Below, in pieces: positions 30,000-38,839 of a stretch of 64,000 nucleotides of DNA. The first letter of the stretch is position 1, and each line of letters starts with the position of its first letter. The notes beneath the pieces are model-generated. The model ran no database searches, was not told the origin of the DNA, and was given only the letters and a program-made list of their open reading frames with translations. Made by a program: the position numbers and the translations under genes. This DNA is from Bacteroidaceae bacterium (GTDB lineage: Bacteria > Bacteroidota > Bacteroidia > Bacteroidales > Bacteroidaceae): the NCBI GenBank assembly GCA_017447625.1, contig JAFSNB010000001.1:62001-126000 (forward strand). The letters are read 5' to 3'.

Positions 30000-30638
30000 T
30001 TAATCCTGTGTGAAGCCTTCTTCAACAAAGCTCTTGATCTTATCGGCATACTTCTGAGCAGCCTGACTCTCCTGGAGAGCGTTGTTGAGGGCACGTACAC
30101 GAGCCTTGGAAGCGGCATCCTCGTCCACGATGTAATAGACCTGCATGTTGAATGTGCCGTCCTTGTTTGTCTGAATTATGGAGAAGGACTCGCGCATCTC
30201 GCCCTTGATCTCCTTCTCTACGGTTGCAGAGTAGGCGGCATAGAAGCGGTCAAACTCCTTACTGACATCATCTGCATCACCCATCATGTCGGTGGCGATG
30301 CGGCCCTTGAGTGAACTGCCGGCGTTGCGAGCGTAGGTAACACAAGCGTTGTTCATGGCAGCCTGTTTGCCGATATTCTTCGACTTGAAGTTGCTGGCCT
30401 CGCCCATAACCTGTACGCCGTTGTCACCCAGCTTCTCCAGCTGCTGATAGTGTTTCAGAAGAGCAACCTCGAGGGAGTGTGCGCTACCATAGATGGTCCA
30501 CTTCTCCTTCTTGTACTGCTTCATCTTATTCTTGTATTCCTTCTCCTGAGCCTTGCGTAAGGCCTTGTCATACTGAGCGTAAGAATTCACACTGGTGAGC
30601 ATGAAGAGCGCGCAGAGCGCATAAAATACGTGTTTCAT
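30000..30638 (-). CDS. Secreted 212-residue helical protein of unknown function
   Basis: Signal peptide MKHVFYALCALFMLTSVNSY is followed by a highly charged Lys/Glu helix (YDKALRKAQEKEYKNKMKQY), then a mixed domain with KWTIYGSAHSLEVALLKHY and GEASNFKSKNIGKQAAMNNA. The second part resembles the LPP20-like region of the downstream protein in placing a short motif before a helix of Ala and Asn. I know no name for it. It ends in helix (ESQAAQKYADKIKSFVEEGF). Third of the five envelope genes. Confidence 0.6.
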   Translation of the reverse strand: MKHVFYALCALFMLTSVNSYAQYDKALRKAQEKEYKNKMKQYKKEKWTIYGSAHSLEVALLKHYQQLEKLGDNGVQVMGEASNFKSKNIGKQAAMNNACVTYARNAGSSLKGRIATDMMGDADDVSKEFDRFYAAYSATVEKEIKGEMRESFSIIQTNKDGTFNMQVYYIVDEDAASKARVRALNNALQESQAAQKYADKIKSFVEEGFTQD

Positions 30639-30670
30639 AATTTTGGGTTTGTTTAAGGGTTAATAAAAAA

Positions 30671-31666
30671 TCAATTATTCTTTTTGACAATATTGGCTTC
30701 AGAGACGCTTGCCCTTGTTGCCGCCTGAGAAACCTCTGCTTTCACGCTGCTTGAGGAAACGAAGCCAAGATTCTGAATCCAAGCCTTGTCCTCACCACTA
30801 TTTCCACTGCCGTCCTTAGAATATTCAGCACGCATAGTATATGCACCTGTCGAACTGAATGTATATCGGTAATTGCGGAAATAGGAATAGGTAGTTCCGG
30901 ACTCATGCAGGACGCGATATGACGTGTAGTTGCTCTCGTCACTGGTTGGATAGATGTAAACGTTAAGAAAGTCGTAGTTGTTTTCCGAGGAAACCCTATA
31001 GTCAAATGACAGAATAGCTCCAACTTTTTTAACCGTCAAAGTCCATGTATGCCAACTTACATTTCCATGGTCCGTAGTGGGACTTGTCCACCAATATGTG
31101 CCATCAGTACTTTGGCCATAGTTGGTTGAAGATGTTTGTTCAGGACCATTAGTAAATGAGAAGTTCCTTACTGCTGCCATATCCTGGCCACTATCAACGC
31201 TACCGTCTTTCACATACTCTACACGCATTCCATAATTCCCTGAATTGGCGAATGTATATGAGAATGTCTGGAATGTCGAGTAAGAAGTGCCAGACGCATG
31301 AATCACCCTGTTAGAGCTACTATATGAAGATCCTTCGGGATAGATATAAACGTTGAAGAAATCGCAATTTGTTTCAGATGACACGAAATATTCAAAGGTG
31401 AGCACAGCACCGGCTCTGACATCAGTTATTGTATATTCCATATAGTCAGTAGAGCCACCTTGTCCCTTGTTATTGGAAGACCAATCCAAATCTCCGTCAT
31501 CGCCACTGTTCTGGTTCTGATTCTGGTTTGAGTCGGAATCGGCAAGATATGGTGTGGGGGTGGTACCTGAGAAATTGTCCTCAAAGTCGTCTTTACAACT
31601 CGTGAAGATGCTGCCGCAAGTTAATGCGAGTATGAGCAACTTGCTGATATAATGTATATGTCGCAT
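30671..31666 (-). CDS. Surface lipoprotein with two tandem beta domains
   Basis: The lipobox is IFTSC, followed by KDDFED, a charged sequence of the kind that routes Bacteroidetes lipoproteins to the cell surface. A low-complexity NQNQNQN linker comes next. Two copies of one domain of about 110 residues follow. The first has AGAVLTFEYFVSSETNCDFF and VYIYPEGSSYSSSNRVIHAS; the second has VGAILSFDYRVSSENNYDFL and VYIYPTSDESNYTSYRVLHE. Each also has Y.MR.EY.KDGS.DSGQD-like sequence near the end. The repeats look like a beta-sandwich with a carbohydrate-binding-module feel. The function is unknown, but exposure on the surface next to the PEGA/beta-barrel gene suggests they assemble together. Confidence 0.7.
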   Translation of the reverse strand: MRHIHYISKLLILALTCGSIFTSCKDDFEDNFSGTTPTPYLADSDSNQNQNQNSGDDGDLDWSSNNKGQGGSTDYMEYTITDVRAGAVLTFEYFVSSETNCDFFNVYIYPEGSSYSSSNRVIHASGTSYSTFQTFSYTFANSGNYGMRVEYVKDGSVDSGQDMAAVRNFSFTNGPEQTSSTNYGQSTDGTYWWTSPTTDHGNVSWHTWTLTVKKVGAILSFDYRVSSENNYDFLNVYIYPTSDESNYTSYRVLHESGTTYSYFRNYRYTFSSTGAYTMRAEYSKDGSGNSGEDKAWIQNLGFVSSSSVKAEVSQAATRASVSEANIVKKNN

Positions 31667-31672
31667 AGTGAT

Positions 31673-33802
31673 TTAGAAATAGAAGGTTAGATACATATTG
31701 AGATTGAAGCCATCAGACCATTTCTTGATAGTCGGCGAAACTTCACGAAGAGCTTTATAACCAGGTGAGGCCGCTACATTGAACATATATTCCGGTGTCA
31801 CAGCAAGGCCAATATGAGGTGTGAGGCCGAGCATGAAGCGAGCTCCGGCTGTTACAGTAGCACAAGAACCTTTCTCTACGACGGCACTGCCCGAATTGCC
31901 ATCAACAAAGCCTTCCTTCAGCATGATTGCGTATGCACCTACTTGCGGAGTGATACGGAAACGAGTGCCGCAGATGATGCCCCAGCCAATCTTTCCACCC
32001 ATGACAATCAAAGGCTTGTACTCATAGGTATAATTTGATAGGTAGGAGTTAGTGCCTGACCATTTGATTGGTTCGCTCTTGGCACCAATGAGATATTTTA
32101 CGTTGGCCTCCATGTTGAAGTTTCCGGCGTAGAAGCCAATGTTTGCAGCAACGCCCTTCTGAGCGCAGATGGAACCACCGAGGTCAATATAAAACTCGTT
32201 TTTGGTGATGAGCTGACGCTTCAGGCGAATCATCACATCAGGCTTATTGATGTTGAGCGCATAATTTTTCTTGTGGAATTTCTTGTAGCCGTAAGATGAG
32301 ACCTCAATATCGTAGGTACCGGCAGGAGCTTCCCAAGTATATGGAATACTACCCATATATTTACCATCAATGTACAGGATACCATAGCCTGTGTTTGTAT
32401 TGAAGGTGAAGGAGCCAATAGACGAAAGAGCAACATTCAAATCTGTCTGTTCGCCTTGTTTAACGGTAACCTCACGTGCCTCGGTCTTAAAATTAGGAGC
32501 AGAGAACTGCACCACATGCTTACCAACTAAGATATGATTAATGGTTTTGGGGGTTCTTCCAACATCCTCACCGTCAAGTTTGATGCTTGCATTTGAAGGG
32601 GAGGAGGTTATGCTGAGGACACCCATGATAGGAACTGGAGCATCCAACTCAAAGACCTCAGCTTTCTTGGTTGTTGTTATCTGAACAACTTTGGACTGCT
32701 TGTGGTGATTATCCTTGCGTGTCTCAACGGTGTAAGAGCCCGGTTCCAAAGGACGCTTACAAGTGCCTTTACCCTCTAATCGTCCATCAATATAGATTTC
32801 GGCTTCCGGATCATTGGGGACAGTAAAGGTAGTCTCTGAGAAATTAGCTTCAAGAGGCGGATCGTAAGTCAGCGTCTCGCCATCGCTAATGGTGATATTG
32901 GCCTTCCATTCTTTATACAACTGGCGTATAATGCGAATCTCATGTAGGCCGGAAGCCAGCTGAATTGTACCATTCTTGTGTTGCTGCATCTTGCGGTCAA
33001 TATAAATAGTAACATTCTCACCAGCACTCGCACCTTCCAACTTCAGCCAACCATAATGGGGTACAAGATTAATAGGTAATTTTATTGCCTCATCGCCTTT
33101 CACTACGAGTTTACCGTTATATTCACCGTATTCGTTGCCGGCAGTAACCTTAATCCAATAGGTACCTACTTGCAGCTGCTTTTCCATATGCCCATTGGCA
33201 TCTATAGCCACTGCAGTTAAGGTCTGCTGATTCGGATCTTTGTCAACCGTCTCTGTTGATATTTCAACCATCGTAAAGGGAACAGCAGACAGAGGAGTTA
33301 CATCAAGAATAGCCCACTGCTTCTCTACGAAGTCATTGCTGATAATAACCACATCACCAGTCTTGATAAACATATCGTATGTTTTCTCCTGAAGTCTGGT
33401 GTGAAAATCAAATTCCAACGGTTTTCCGTATTTGTCATTTCTGATGGTCATCTTTTTCGTACCCTTGGCGATATGTACGAAATAGAGGTTCTCACCATTT
33501 GACAATTCTGGCCCGTCAGTCTCACAGAAATCAGAACCAGAAGAGAATATAAATCCAGAAGCATTCGAACTCGTGTGAACAACTATAAGAGCACACAGGT
33601 TTCCGTTGAGGTCTTCCTTTTGGCGACTTGTGATATGGCTTTGGTCCATTTCGTTAACTTCAAAGCTCGTCACATTAATGCCAGATTTCTGCGCGGATAT
33701 TGTCTGTGCCGCAGTCAGCAAAACCAATACCATTACGACTCGCAGTGCCCCAATCCATATTGAGGCCATGTCGTATTTGATTTGTTGTGTTAAAGATATC
33801 AT
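31673..33802 (-). CDS. PEGA-domain outer-membrane beta-barrel protein
   Basis: After a signal sequence (MVLVLLTAAQTISAQ) come an N-terminal beta-rich region and at least three PEGA-like repeats. These are AEIYIDGRLEGKGTCKRPLE near residue 335, SITSSPSNASIKLDGEDVGR near 395 and YGILYIDGKYMGSIPYTWEA near 470. Each is followed by a G.Y.V...GY pattern. The last 190 residues alternate polar and hydrophobic positions and end LNMYLTFYF, a terminal-Phe outer-membrane beta-signal, so a small barrel is predicted. Start 33802 is used; an ATG at 33769 (MASIWIGAL) is equally possible. It is the promoter-proximal gene of the five-gene cluster (-7 box 33868-33875). PEGA domains usually bind surface polymers; the actual role is unknown. 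Confidence 0.8.
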   Translation of the reverse strand: MISLTQQIKYDMASIWIGALRVVMVLVLLTAAQTISAQKSGINVTSFEVNEMDQSHITSRQKEDLNGNLCALIVVHTSSNASGFIFSSGSDFCETDGPELSNGENLYFVHIAKGTKKMTIRNDKYGKPLEFDFHTRLQEKTYDMFIKTGDVVIISNDFVEKQWAILDVTPLSAVPFTMVEISTETVDKDPNQQTLTAVAIDANGHMEKQLQVGTYWIKVTAGNEYGEYNGKLVVKGDEAIKLPINLVPHYGWLKLEGASAGENVTIYIDRKMQQHKNGTIQLASGLHEIRIIRQLYKEWKANITISDGETLTYDPPLEANFSETTFTVPNDPEAEIYIDGRLEGKGTCKRPLEPGSYTVETRKDNHHKQSKVVQITTTKKAEVFELDAPVPIMGVLSITSSPSNASIKLDGEDVGRTPKTINHILVGKHVVQFSAPNFKTEAREVTVKQGEQTDLNVALSSIGSFTFNTNTGYGILYIDGKYMGSIPYTWEAPAGTYDIEVSSYGYKKFHKKNYALNINKPDVMIRLKRQLITKNEFYIDLGGSICAQKGVAANIGFYAGNFNMEANVKYLIGAKSEPIKWSGTNSYLSNYTYEYKPLIVMGGKIGWGIICGTRFRITPQVGAYAIMLKEGFVDGNSGSAVVEKGSCATVTAGARFMLGLTPHIGLAVTPEYMFNVAASPGYKALREVSPTIKKWSDGFNLNMYLTFYF

Positions 33803-33867
33803 GTCGAATTTAATAGGTTTTTAATGATTTTGGGTTAATAATTCACGTTTTATTACCATTGACGGCG

Positions 33868-33875
33868 CAAAGGTA
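33868..33875 (-). promoter_or_regulatory. -7 box of the envelope gene cluster
   Basis: TACCTTTG on the minus strand, 66 bp before the PEGA gene start; the next four same-strand genes have short gaps, so it probably drives all five. Confidence 0.6.
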
Positions 33876-33959
33876 ACTATATTTTTAATATAAGATGCAA
33901 ATTAATACGAAAAAAAGTTGCTTATGTAAGATATTTTCTCGCAAATGGCCTTTTTAGCA

Positions 33960-35186
33960 TTATTTAAGCAGGTTCCGGCTCATTCGTCTCACAGGCCACC
34001 ATACGGCAACAATGCTAACTGCGAGCACTGTAGCGAATATTACGAAAATATCTGCGATGTGGATACTAACGGGGTAAGCTTCAATGAGGAAAGAGCCGGC
34101 ACTTTGTCCCATCTTAACCCATCCGAATGTCTGTTGTCCCCAACACAGGAGTAATCCGATGATTATTCCCAGAATAGCTCCCAGTCCACTGATAAGCCAG
34201 CCTTCGATAAGAAAGATGTTACCAATCTGTGGATTAGATGCACCGAGGGCTCTCAACGTCTCCACATCTGCCTTTTTGTCTATCATAAGCATAGAAAGGG
34301 AACCTATGATATTAAAACTGGCTACAAGAAGGATGAAGGTCAGGAAGAGATAGGCGATAAATTTCTCAACCTGCATAATACGGAACACATCAGCTTGTTG
34401 CTCATAACGGTTCTCAACTTTGAAACGAGGACCCAATTGTGCCTGAATATTCGCTTGCGCCCGTCTAATTGATACTCCTTCGCGCAATCCTAATTCTATG
34501 CCACTAACTTGACCAGGCTGATCGAACAGGTTTCGAGCAAACTGGATAGAGGTGAGGATATAATTAGCATCGTATTTTGTCTGATTCACGGCAAACACAA
34601 TACCCGGAGAATAAAGCTCATCCTTATTGAAACTTTGCATCGGATTTGCCATATTCACCCGTTCACCACGGCGTGGCGCATATATCGGCAACCCTCCTTC
34701 ATAATGAGTTCCAAGACCAAGGCTACTGGCCAGACGAATCCCCATAACGCCATACTCAAGGACATCCGCATGAAGTATAAACTCACCGTCGCCATACAGA
34801 AGGGAAGAGAGGTCGGCCTGTTCTGCAAATGAATCATCAACGCCCTTTATCGTGACCACATATTGGCGATTCGTTCCGACTATCAGGGCTTGGTCTTCAA
34901 GCACTTCGGTATAAGTGGCGATGTCCGGGTTTGAACGCAGGCGCGACAAAGCGCTATCTTCCGATGAAACGGTCTTCCCCTCTACAAGTGAAACCTTCAG
35001 CTGTGGATCGAAAGCAGTGAAAAAGCTTGCGACCAAGTCACTAAAGCCATTGAACACGGAGAGGGTTATCACAAGGGCCGTTGTGGCCAGCACCACCCCA
35101 ACCACCGAAATGGCTGATATTATGTTTATTGTATGGTGGCTCTTGCGGCTAAAGAGATAGCGACGAGCGATGTAAAGGGGGAACAC
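33960..35186 (-). CDS. ABC transporter permease of LolC/LolE (FtsX) type
   Basis: The N-terminus (LYIARRYLFSRKSHHTINII) and TM1 (ISVVGVVLATTALVITLSVF) followed by a large periplasmic domain and three C-terminal helices (IAYLFLTFILLVASFNIIGS, LIEGWLISGLGAILGIIIG, IFVIFATVLAVSIVAVWWP) are the LolC/E layout. It would extract lipoproteins from the inner membrane with a separate ATPase (LolD) and carrier. No ATPase gene is adjacent. 408 residues, full length. Last of the lrp-led operon, 6 bp after rbfA. Confidence 0.92.
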   Translation of the reverse strand: MFPLYIARRYLFSRKSHHTINIISAISVVGVVLATTALVITLSVFNGFSDLVASFFTAFDPQLKVSLVEGKTVSSEDSALSRLRSNPDIATYTEVLEDQALIVGTNRQYVVTIKGVDDSFAEQADLSSLLYGDGEFILHADVLEYGVMGIRLASSLGLGTHYEGGLPIYAPRRGERVNMANPMQSFNKDELYSPGIVFAVNQTKYDANYILTSIQFARNLFDQPGQVSGIELGLREGVSIRRAQANIQAQLGPRFKVENRYEQQADVFRIMQVEKFIAYLFLTFILLVASFNIIGSLSMLMIDKKADVETLRALGASNPQIGNIFLIEGWLISGLGAILGIIIGLLLCWGQQTFGWVKMGQSAGSFLIEAYPVSIHIADIFVIFATVLAVSIVAVWWPVRRMSRNLLK

Positions 35187-35192
35187 AGCTGC

Positions 35193-35528
35193 TTATTGAG
35201 AGAGAAGTTCGTCTATATGTTCTGCGTAGTCGAGGCTGTCGTCCACAAAGAACTTTAGTTCTGGAATAATACGCAGCTGGTGACGCGTGCGCTGCCCCAA
35301 CTCGTATCGTATCTGACGCATATTCGCGTTGATGTTATCAACAATCTCCTTGGCCCGTTCGGAGGGGAACACGCTGAGATATGCGCGACAGACACTTAGG
35401 TCAGGGCTGATGCGACATACGCTGACGCTGACTAGCACTCCGTGCATAGTGCGAGTCTGCTGCTGGAATATATCGCTCAGTTCTTTTTGAATGAGTCGGG
35501 CTATTTTGCTTTGGCGGGTGGAATCCAT
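35193..35528 (-). CDS. rbfA: 30S ribosome-binding factor A
   Basis: RbfA binds the 30S subunit and helps 16S rRNA 5'-end maturation. The signature is RQSKIARLIQKELSDIFQQ at the start, then VSVCRISPDLSVCRAYLSVF and IRYELGQRTRHQLRIIPELK..VDDSLD. At 111 residues it has the usual length. An octamer repeat (AGGTTAAA) fills the gap to sufE. Confidence 0.94.
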   Translation of the reverse strand: MDSTRQSKIARLIQKELSDIFQQQTRTMHGVLVSVSVCRISPDLSVCRAYLSVFPSERAKEIVDNINANMRQIRYELGQRTRHQLRIIPELKFFVDDSLDYAEHIDELLSQ

Positions 35529-35561
35529 TTGTGAAGGTTAAAAGGTTAAATGGTTGGAAGG

Positions 35562-35984
35562 TTAGAGTTTGGATTGGAAGGCAAGGGCATACATCCGCAT
35601 CTGACGTAACATAGCCAAAAGGCCGTTACTGCGGGTGGGTGACAGATGTTCCTGCAGACCAATCTCTTTAATGAAATAGAGGTCAGCCGAAAGTATATCG
35701 GCTGGCTTTTGGCCAGAAAGAACACGAATGAGCAGAGCCACAATTCCCTTGACTATTAAGGCATCGCTCTCAGCACGAAACAAGATGGTACCATCGGGCT
35801 GCATGTCAGCCTGAAGCCACACGCGGCTTTGGCAACCGTCAATCAGATTCTGCTCATTCTTATACTGCTCAGGCAATGGTTCTTGCTCCTGTCCGAGATC
35901 AATCAGCAGTTGATAGCGGTCCATCCAGTCGTCAAGTTCTGTAAACTCTTCTATTATTTGGTCTTGAATCTCATTTATTGCCAT
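35562..35984 (-). CDS. sufE: SufE-family Fe-S cluster assembly protein
   Basis: SufE accepts sulfur from a cysteine desulfurase for Fe-S cluster assembly. The sulfur-accepting Cys is in NLIDGCQSRVWLQ near residue 50, followed by the family SDALIVKGIVALLIRVLSGQ and the C-terminal IGLQEHLSPTRSNGLLAML. Residue count 140. Its desulfurase SufS is not in the window. It sits between glutaminyl cyclase and rbfA in the operon. Confidence 0.92.
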   Translation of the reverse strand: MAINEIQDQIIEEFTELDDWMDRYQLLIDLGQEQEPLPEQYKNEQNLIDGCQSRVWLQADMQPDGTILFRAESDALIVKGIVALLIRVLSGQKPADILSADLYFIKEIGLQEHLSPTRSNGLLAMLRQMRMYALAFQSKL

Positions 35985-36009
35985 TTCATCGTTCTTTTTT
36001 TATAGGAAA

Positions 36010-37023
36010 TCATTGCGCATTATCGTTGTAAAGCAGCTGAAGCAGAGTCTGGCCAACTGCTTTTAGGATGGCGGGATCTATGTTCTCCGGGGTATCGGCA
36101 AGAGTATGCCACGTATCTCCGAAATTAGAGCGGGCATCCGGGCAGTACGGTACAATATCAATCGTAGGAATATTAGCCAACATATTCATTGGGATGTGAT
36201 CATCTGTAAGATAACCACCGTCACGTTGCCTGAAGTACTGCCCATATCCAAGCTGCTCGGCCAAATGCCAAACCATATTCACAACTGGTCCAGCAACCTG
36301 ACGAGAATAGCCTTCTACAGAGAAGGATGTTCCGCGTCCTCCCACCATATCCAAAACGATGCCGACTCGCGGACGGTAATCTACTGCTGCAACCTGCTCA
36401 GACCAATAGTAAGAGCCGAGACACCAGAAGTTTGCCGGACCTTCATCATCATCTTGTTCTGCCCATTGAGGAGTGCCCTGATCTTCCAGGTCAAAGCAGA
36501 CAAAATCTATTCCAAGCATTATCGGCAGTTCCTGTATAGCCCGTGCCATCTCCAGCATTACGGCAACACCGCTTGCTCCGTCATTAGCGGCAGGCACAGG
36601 CTTATGGTGATTTGCGGGGTCGGGGTCATTGTCAGCCCAAAGACGGCTGTCATAATGTGCGCCTATCACTACTCGGTCTGTCATTTCCGGGTTGATGAGA
36701 GCTATTATATTGCGGCAGTGGTATTTGGTTCCGTCATAGCCTTTTAAATCAGTGTGTTGCTCTTCCACAGAAGCCCCGAATGACTTAAATTGTGCCACAA
36801 TCCAATCGGCACATCTTTCATGAGCTTCACTATTCGGTGTACGTGGGCCGAAGGCACACTGTGTCTTTACATATAACATGGCAGAATCCGCATTAAATAC
36901 GGGAGCCGGAGCCAGTGATATCGTATCTGCCACCCTACCCTTTTTAGTAGAACTGCCACTGCAGGCCATTATGTTAAGCGCCACAAACAGAAGCAGTATC
37001 GCCTGTGTATGATTTTTATTCAT
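36010..37023 (-). CDS. M28-family glutaminyl-peptide cyclotransferase lipoprotein
   Basis: The ATG at 37023 begins a lipoprotein signal (LLFVALNIMAC). The upstream in-frame ATG at 37095 lies inside the preceding gene. The Zn-dependent fold is marked by VVIGAHYDSR (His, Asp), PAANDGASGVAVMLE (Asp), CFDLEDQG (Glu/Asp) and a C-terminal DDHIPM with His. Such enzymes convert N-terminal Gln to pyroglutamate; in Bacteroidetes this protects exported proteins whose signal peptidase cut leaves Gln first. Periplasmic or outer-membrane. 337 residues. Eight bp downstream of the amidotransferase-dipeptidase gene. Confidence 0.88.
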   Translation of the reverse strand: MNKNHTQAILLLFVALNIMACSGSSTKKGRVADTISLAPAPVFNADSAMLYVKTQCAFGPRTPNSEAHERCADWIVAQFKSFGASVEEQHTDLKGYDGTKYHCRNIIALINPEMTDRVVIGAHYDSRLWADNDPDPANHHKPVPAANDGASGVAVMLEMARAIQELPIMLGIDFVCFDLEDQGTPQWAEQDDDEGPANFWCLGSYYWSEQVAAVDYRPRVGIVLDMVGGRGTSFSVEGYSRQVAGPVVNMVWHLAEQLGYGQYFRQRDGGYLTDDHIPMNMLANIPTIDIVPYCPDARSNFGDTWHTLADTPENIDPAILKAVGQTLLQLLYNDNAQ

Positions 37024-37031
37024 TTTATTTT

Positions 37032-38837
37032 TTAGTCTAATAATGTTCTCGCAGCTTGTATCTGCTCCATCAGTCTGAGGAAATTGCCGCCCCAAAGGAG
37101 TGCGATATCGTTCTCTGAGTAGCGTTCGCGTAACAGCCGTCTTGTCAGGTTTATCAGCTCTGAAGCTGATGCAAGACCGGGGACTCCGCCATCGCCGTCA
37201 AAATCCGTTCCTATACCGACATGCTCTATACCCATAATGCTGACTGCATGGTTGATATGTGCCACTGCATCTAATATCGAAGCCTTACCTTCTTTACGAA
37301 GGAAGCCTTCATAGAAAGTGACTTGCATCACACCGTCTTTGGAAGCGAGGGCACGCATCTGGTCATCGGAGAGATTGCGCGGATGGTCACAGAGCACACG
37401 GGCCGAAGAGTGGCTGCACACTATTGGCTGCGCGCTGATATCCAGTGCGTCATAGAAAGACTGTTCACTCGCGTGAGAGAGGTCAACCATTATTCCAAGT
37501 CGGTTCATCTCTTTGATGACATCCGCTCCGAACTGAGTGACACCTGGCGCCGACGGCTCAACGATTCCTTTAGTTGGGGAAGCAGAAGGACGGGCAGAGG
37601 TGCAAATTGCGTTGTTTCCGTTATGGCAGAGAGTCATATAGACGATACCGCGTTTTGCAAAATGGCGCAGGCAATCAATGTCTGTTCCAATAGCATAACC
37701 GTTTTCTATTCCCCGCATAATTGCCTTCCGTCCTTCGTTCTTAAGGCGATAAAGGTCGGCAGGTGTGGAGGCCATTGCAACAGCCTCCGGAGTTGCTTCC
37801 ACCATCTGCTCCAGTTGGTCTAAAAGACCGTTGGCCTGTGCAAATGCAGCATCGTGCCCCTCTTGAGTGCAAGGTCCCTGAGATATGTAGGCCACCATAA
37901 TGGATGCATCAAGGCGACCCTCGGTCATCTTATGCAGATCTACGAGAATACGCGGGTCTCGCTGTTCAAAGTGGATATCCTCATGGAAGAACATCGGGGT
38001 GTCGCAGTGGCTGTCCAGCGACAGGTTCCGGTCGTGAAAGCGACGTGCAGCAGCAAAATTAGCAGCTTCGTCACTGAGCCACTTGAATAAAGGCATCATC
38101 GTATCATCACCAGCCAAAATGAAACATTCTGGATGCCATTGGACCCCGAGGATGCTCTTGTATTCTATTGAATCAACAGCTTCAATAACACCGTCTGGAG
38201 CTGTCGCGCAGACACATAGTTTCGGTCCGGGAGCTTTTACGGCCTGATGATGGAAACTGTTGACAGCCAGTGTTGTTTCTCCGTGGAACAACTCAGCCAG
38301 CGTTGTACCCTCTTCTATTGTCACTGTGTGAGAAGGATAGCTGCGGTCTAGGTCCTGACTGTGCTTTATCAGTGAGGCCGATGTCGTAGGCTTGTATTGA
38401 GTGGCTATGTCTTGCCATACTTCTCCACCTAGTGCAACTGTTAGCATCTGGATACCGCGACAGATGCCGAGGATGGGAATCTGACGGTCTGCAGCCAAAC
38501 GTATCAACAAGAGTTCAGCCAGATCGCGCTCATGGTTTATTTCTCCTAACCCGGGAACAGGCTCCTCACCCACAAATAGCGGGTTCATGTCGCCTCCGCC
38601 CGACAACAACAAACCGTCTATGCGGTCCAAAGTGGCCAGTATGGAATCCTGTTCGGTATGCGGCGGGATTATGAGCGGTGTTGCACCTGCCTTCAGGAGG
38701 CTTTTGTAGTAGCCTTCTGCCAGTTCACACCCCTTTGCACCATAATTGCCAGTGATTCCGATTACCGGCGACTGGCTCTTCTGTGGTGCCGAGTCGTGCA
38801 GGTGATCGTAGCGAGCTTCCCAGTTGAATATATCCAT
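37032..38837 (-). CDS. Fusion of C26 glutamine-amidotransferase and M19 dipeptidase domains
   Basis: Residues about 22-260 are a class I amidotransferase of the C26 (gamma-Glu-GABA hydrolase) type: LLLSGGGDMNP, GICRGIQ with Cys126 and a downstream LGVQWHPE with its His. Residues about 270-600 are a renal-type membrane dipeptidase (M19): LDSHCDTPMFF with HxD, MVDLSHAS, VCSHSSA and GIGTDFDGDGG. The fusion lacks a signal peptide and should be cytosolic. It may hydrolyse gamma-glutamyl or other dipeptides and release amino acids; the coupling of the two activities is inferred from the fusion. It starts 2 bp after the lrp gene, so the regulator may respond to its products. Confidence 0.88.
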   Translation of the reverse strand: MDIFNWEARYDHLHDSAPQKSQSPVIGITGNYGAKGCELAEGYYKSLLKAGATPLIIPPHTEQDSILATLDRIDGLLLSGGGDMNPLFVGEEPVPGLGEINHERDLAELLLIRLAADRQIPILGICRGIQMLTVALGGEVWQDIATQYKPTTSASLIKHSQDLDRSYPSHTVTIEEGTTLAELFHGETTLAVNSFHHQAVKAPGPKLCVCATAPDGVIEAVDSIEYKSILGVQWHPECFILAGDDTMMPLFKWLSDEAANFAAARRFHDRNLSLDSHCDTPMFFHEDIHFEQRDPRILVDLHKMTEGRLDASIMVAYISQGPCTQEGHDAAFAQANGLLDQLEQMVEATPEAVAMASTPADLYRLKNEGRKAIMRGIENGYAIGTDIDCLRHFAKRGIVYMTLCHNGNNAICTSARPSASPTKGIVEPSAPGVTQFGADVIKEMNRLGIMVDLSHASEQSFYDALDISAQPIVCSHSSARVLCDHPRNLSDDQMRALASKDGVMQVTFYEGFLRKEGKASILDAVAHINHAVSIMGIEHVGIGTDFDGDGGVPGLASASELINLTRRLLRERYSENDIALLWGGNFLRLMEQIQAARTLLD

Positions 38838-38839
38838 GT

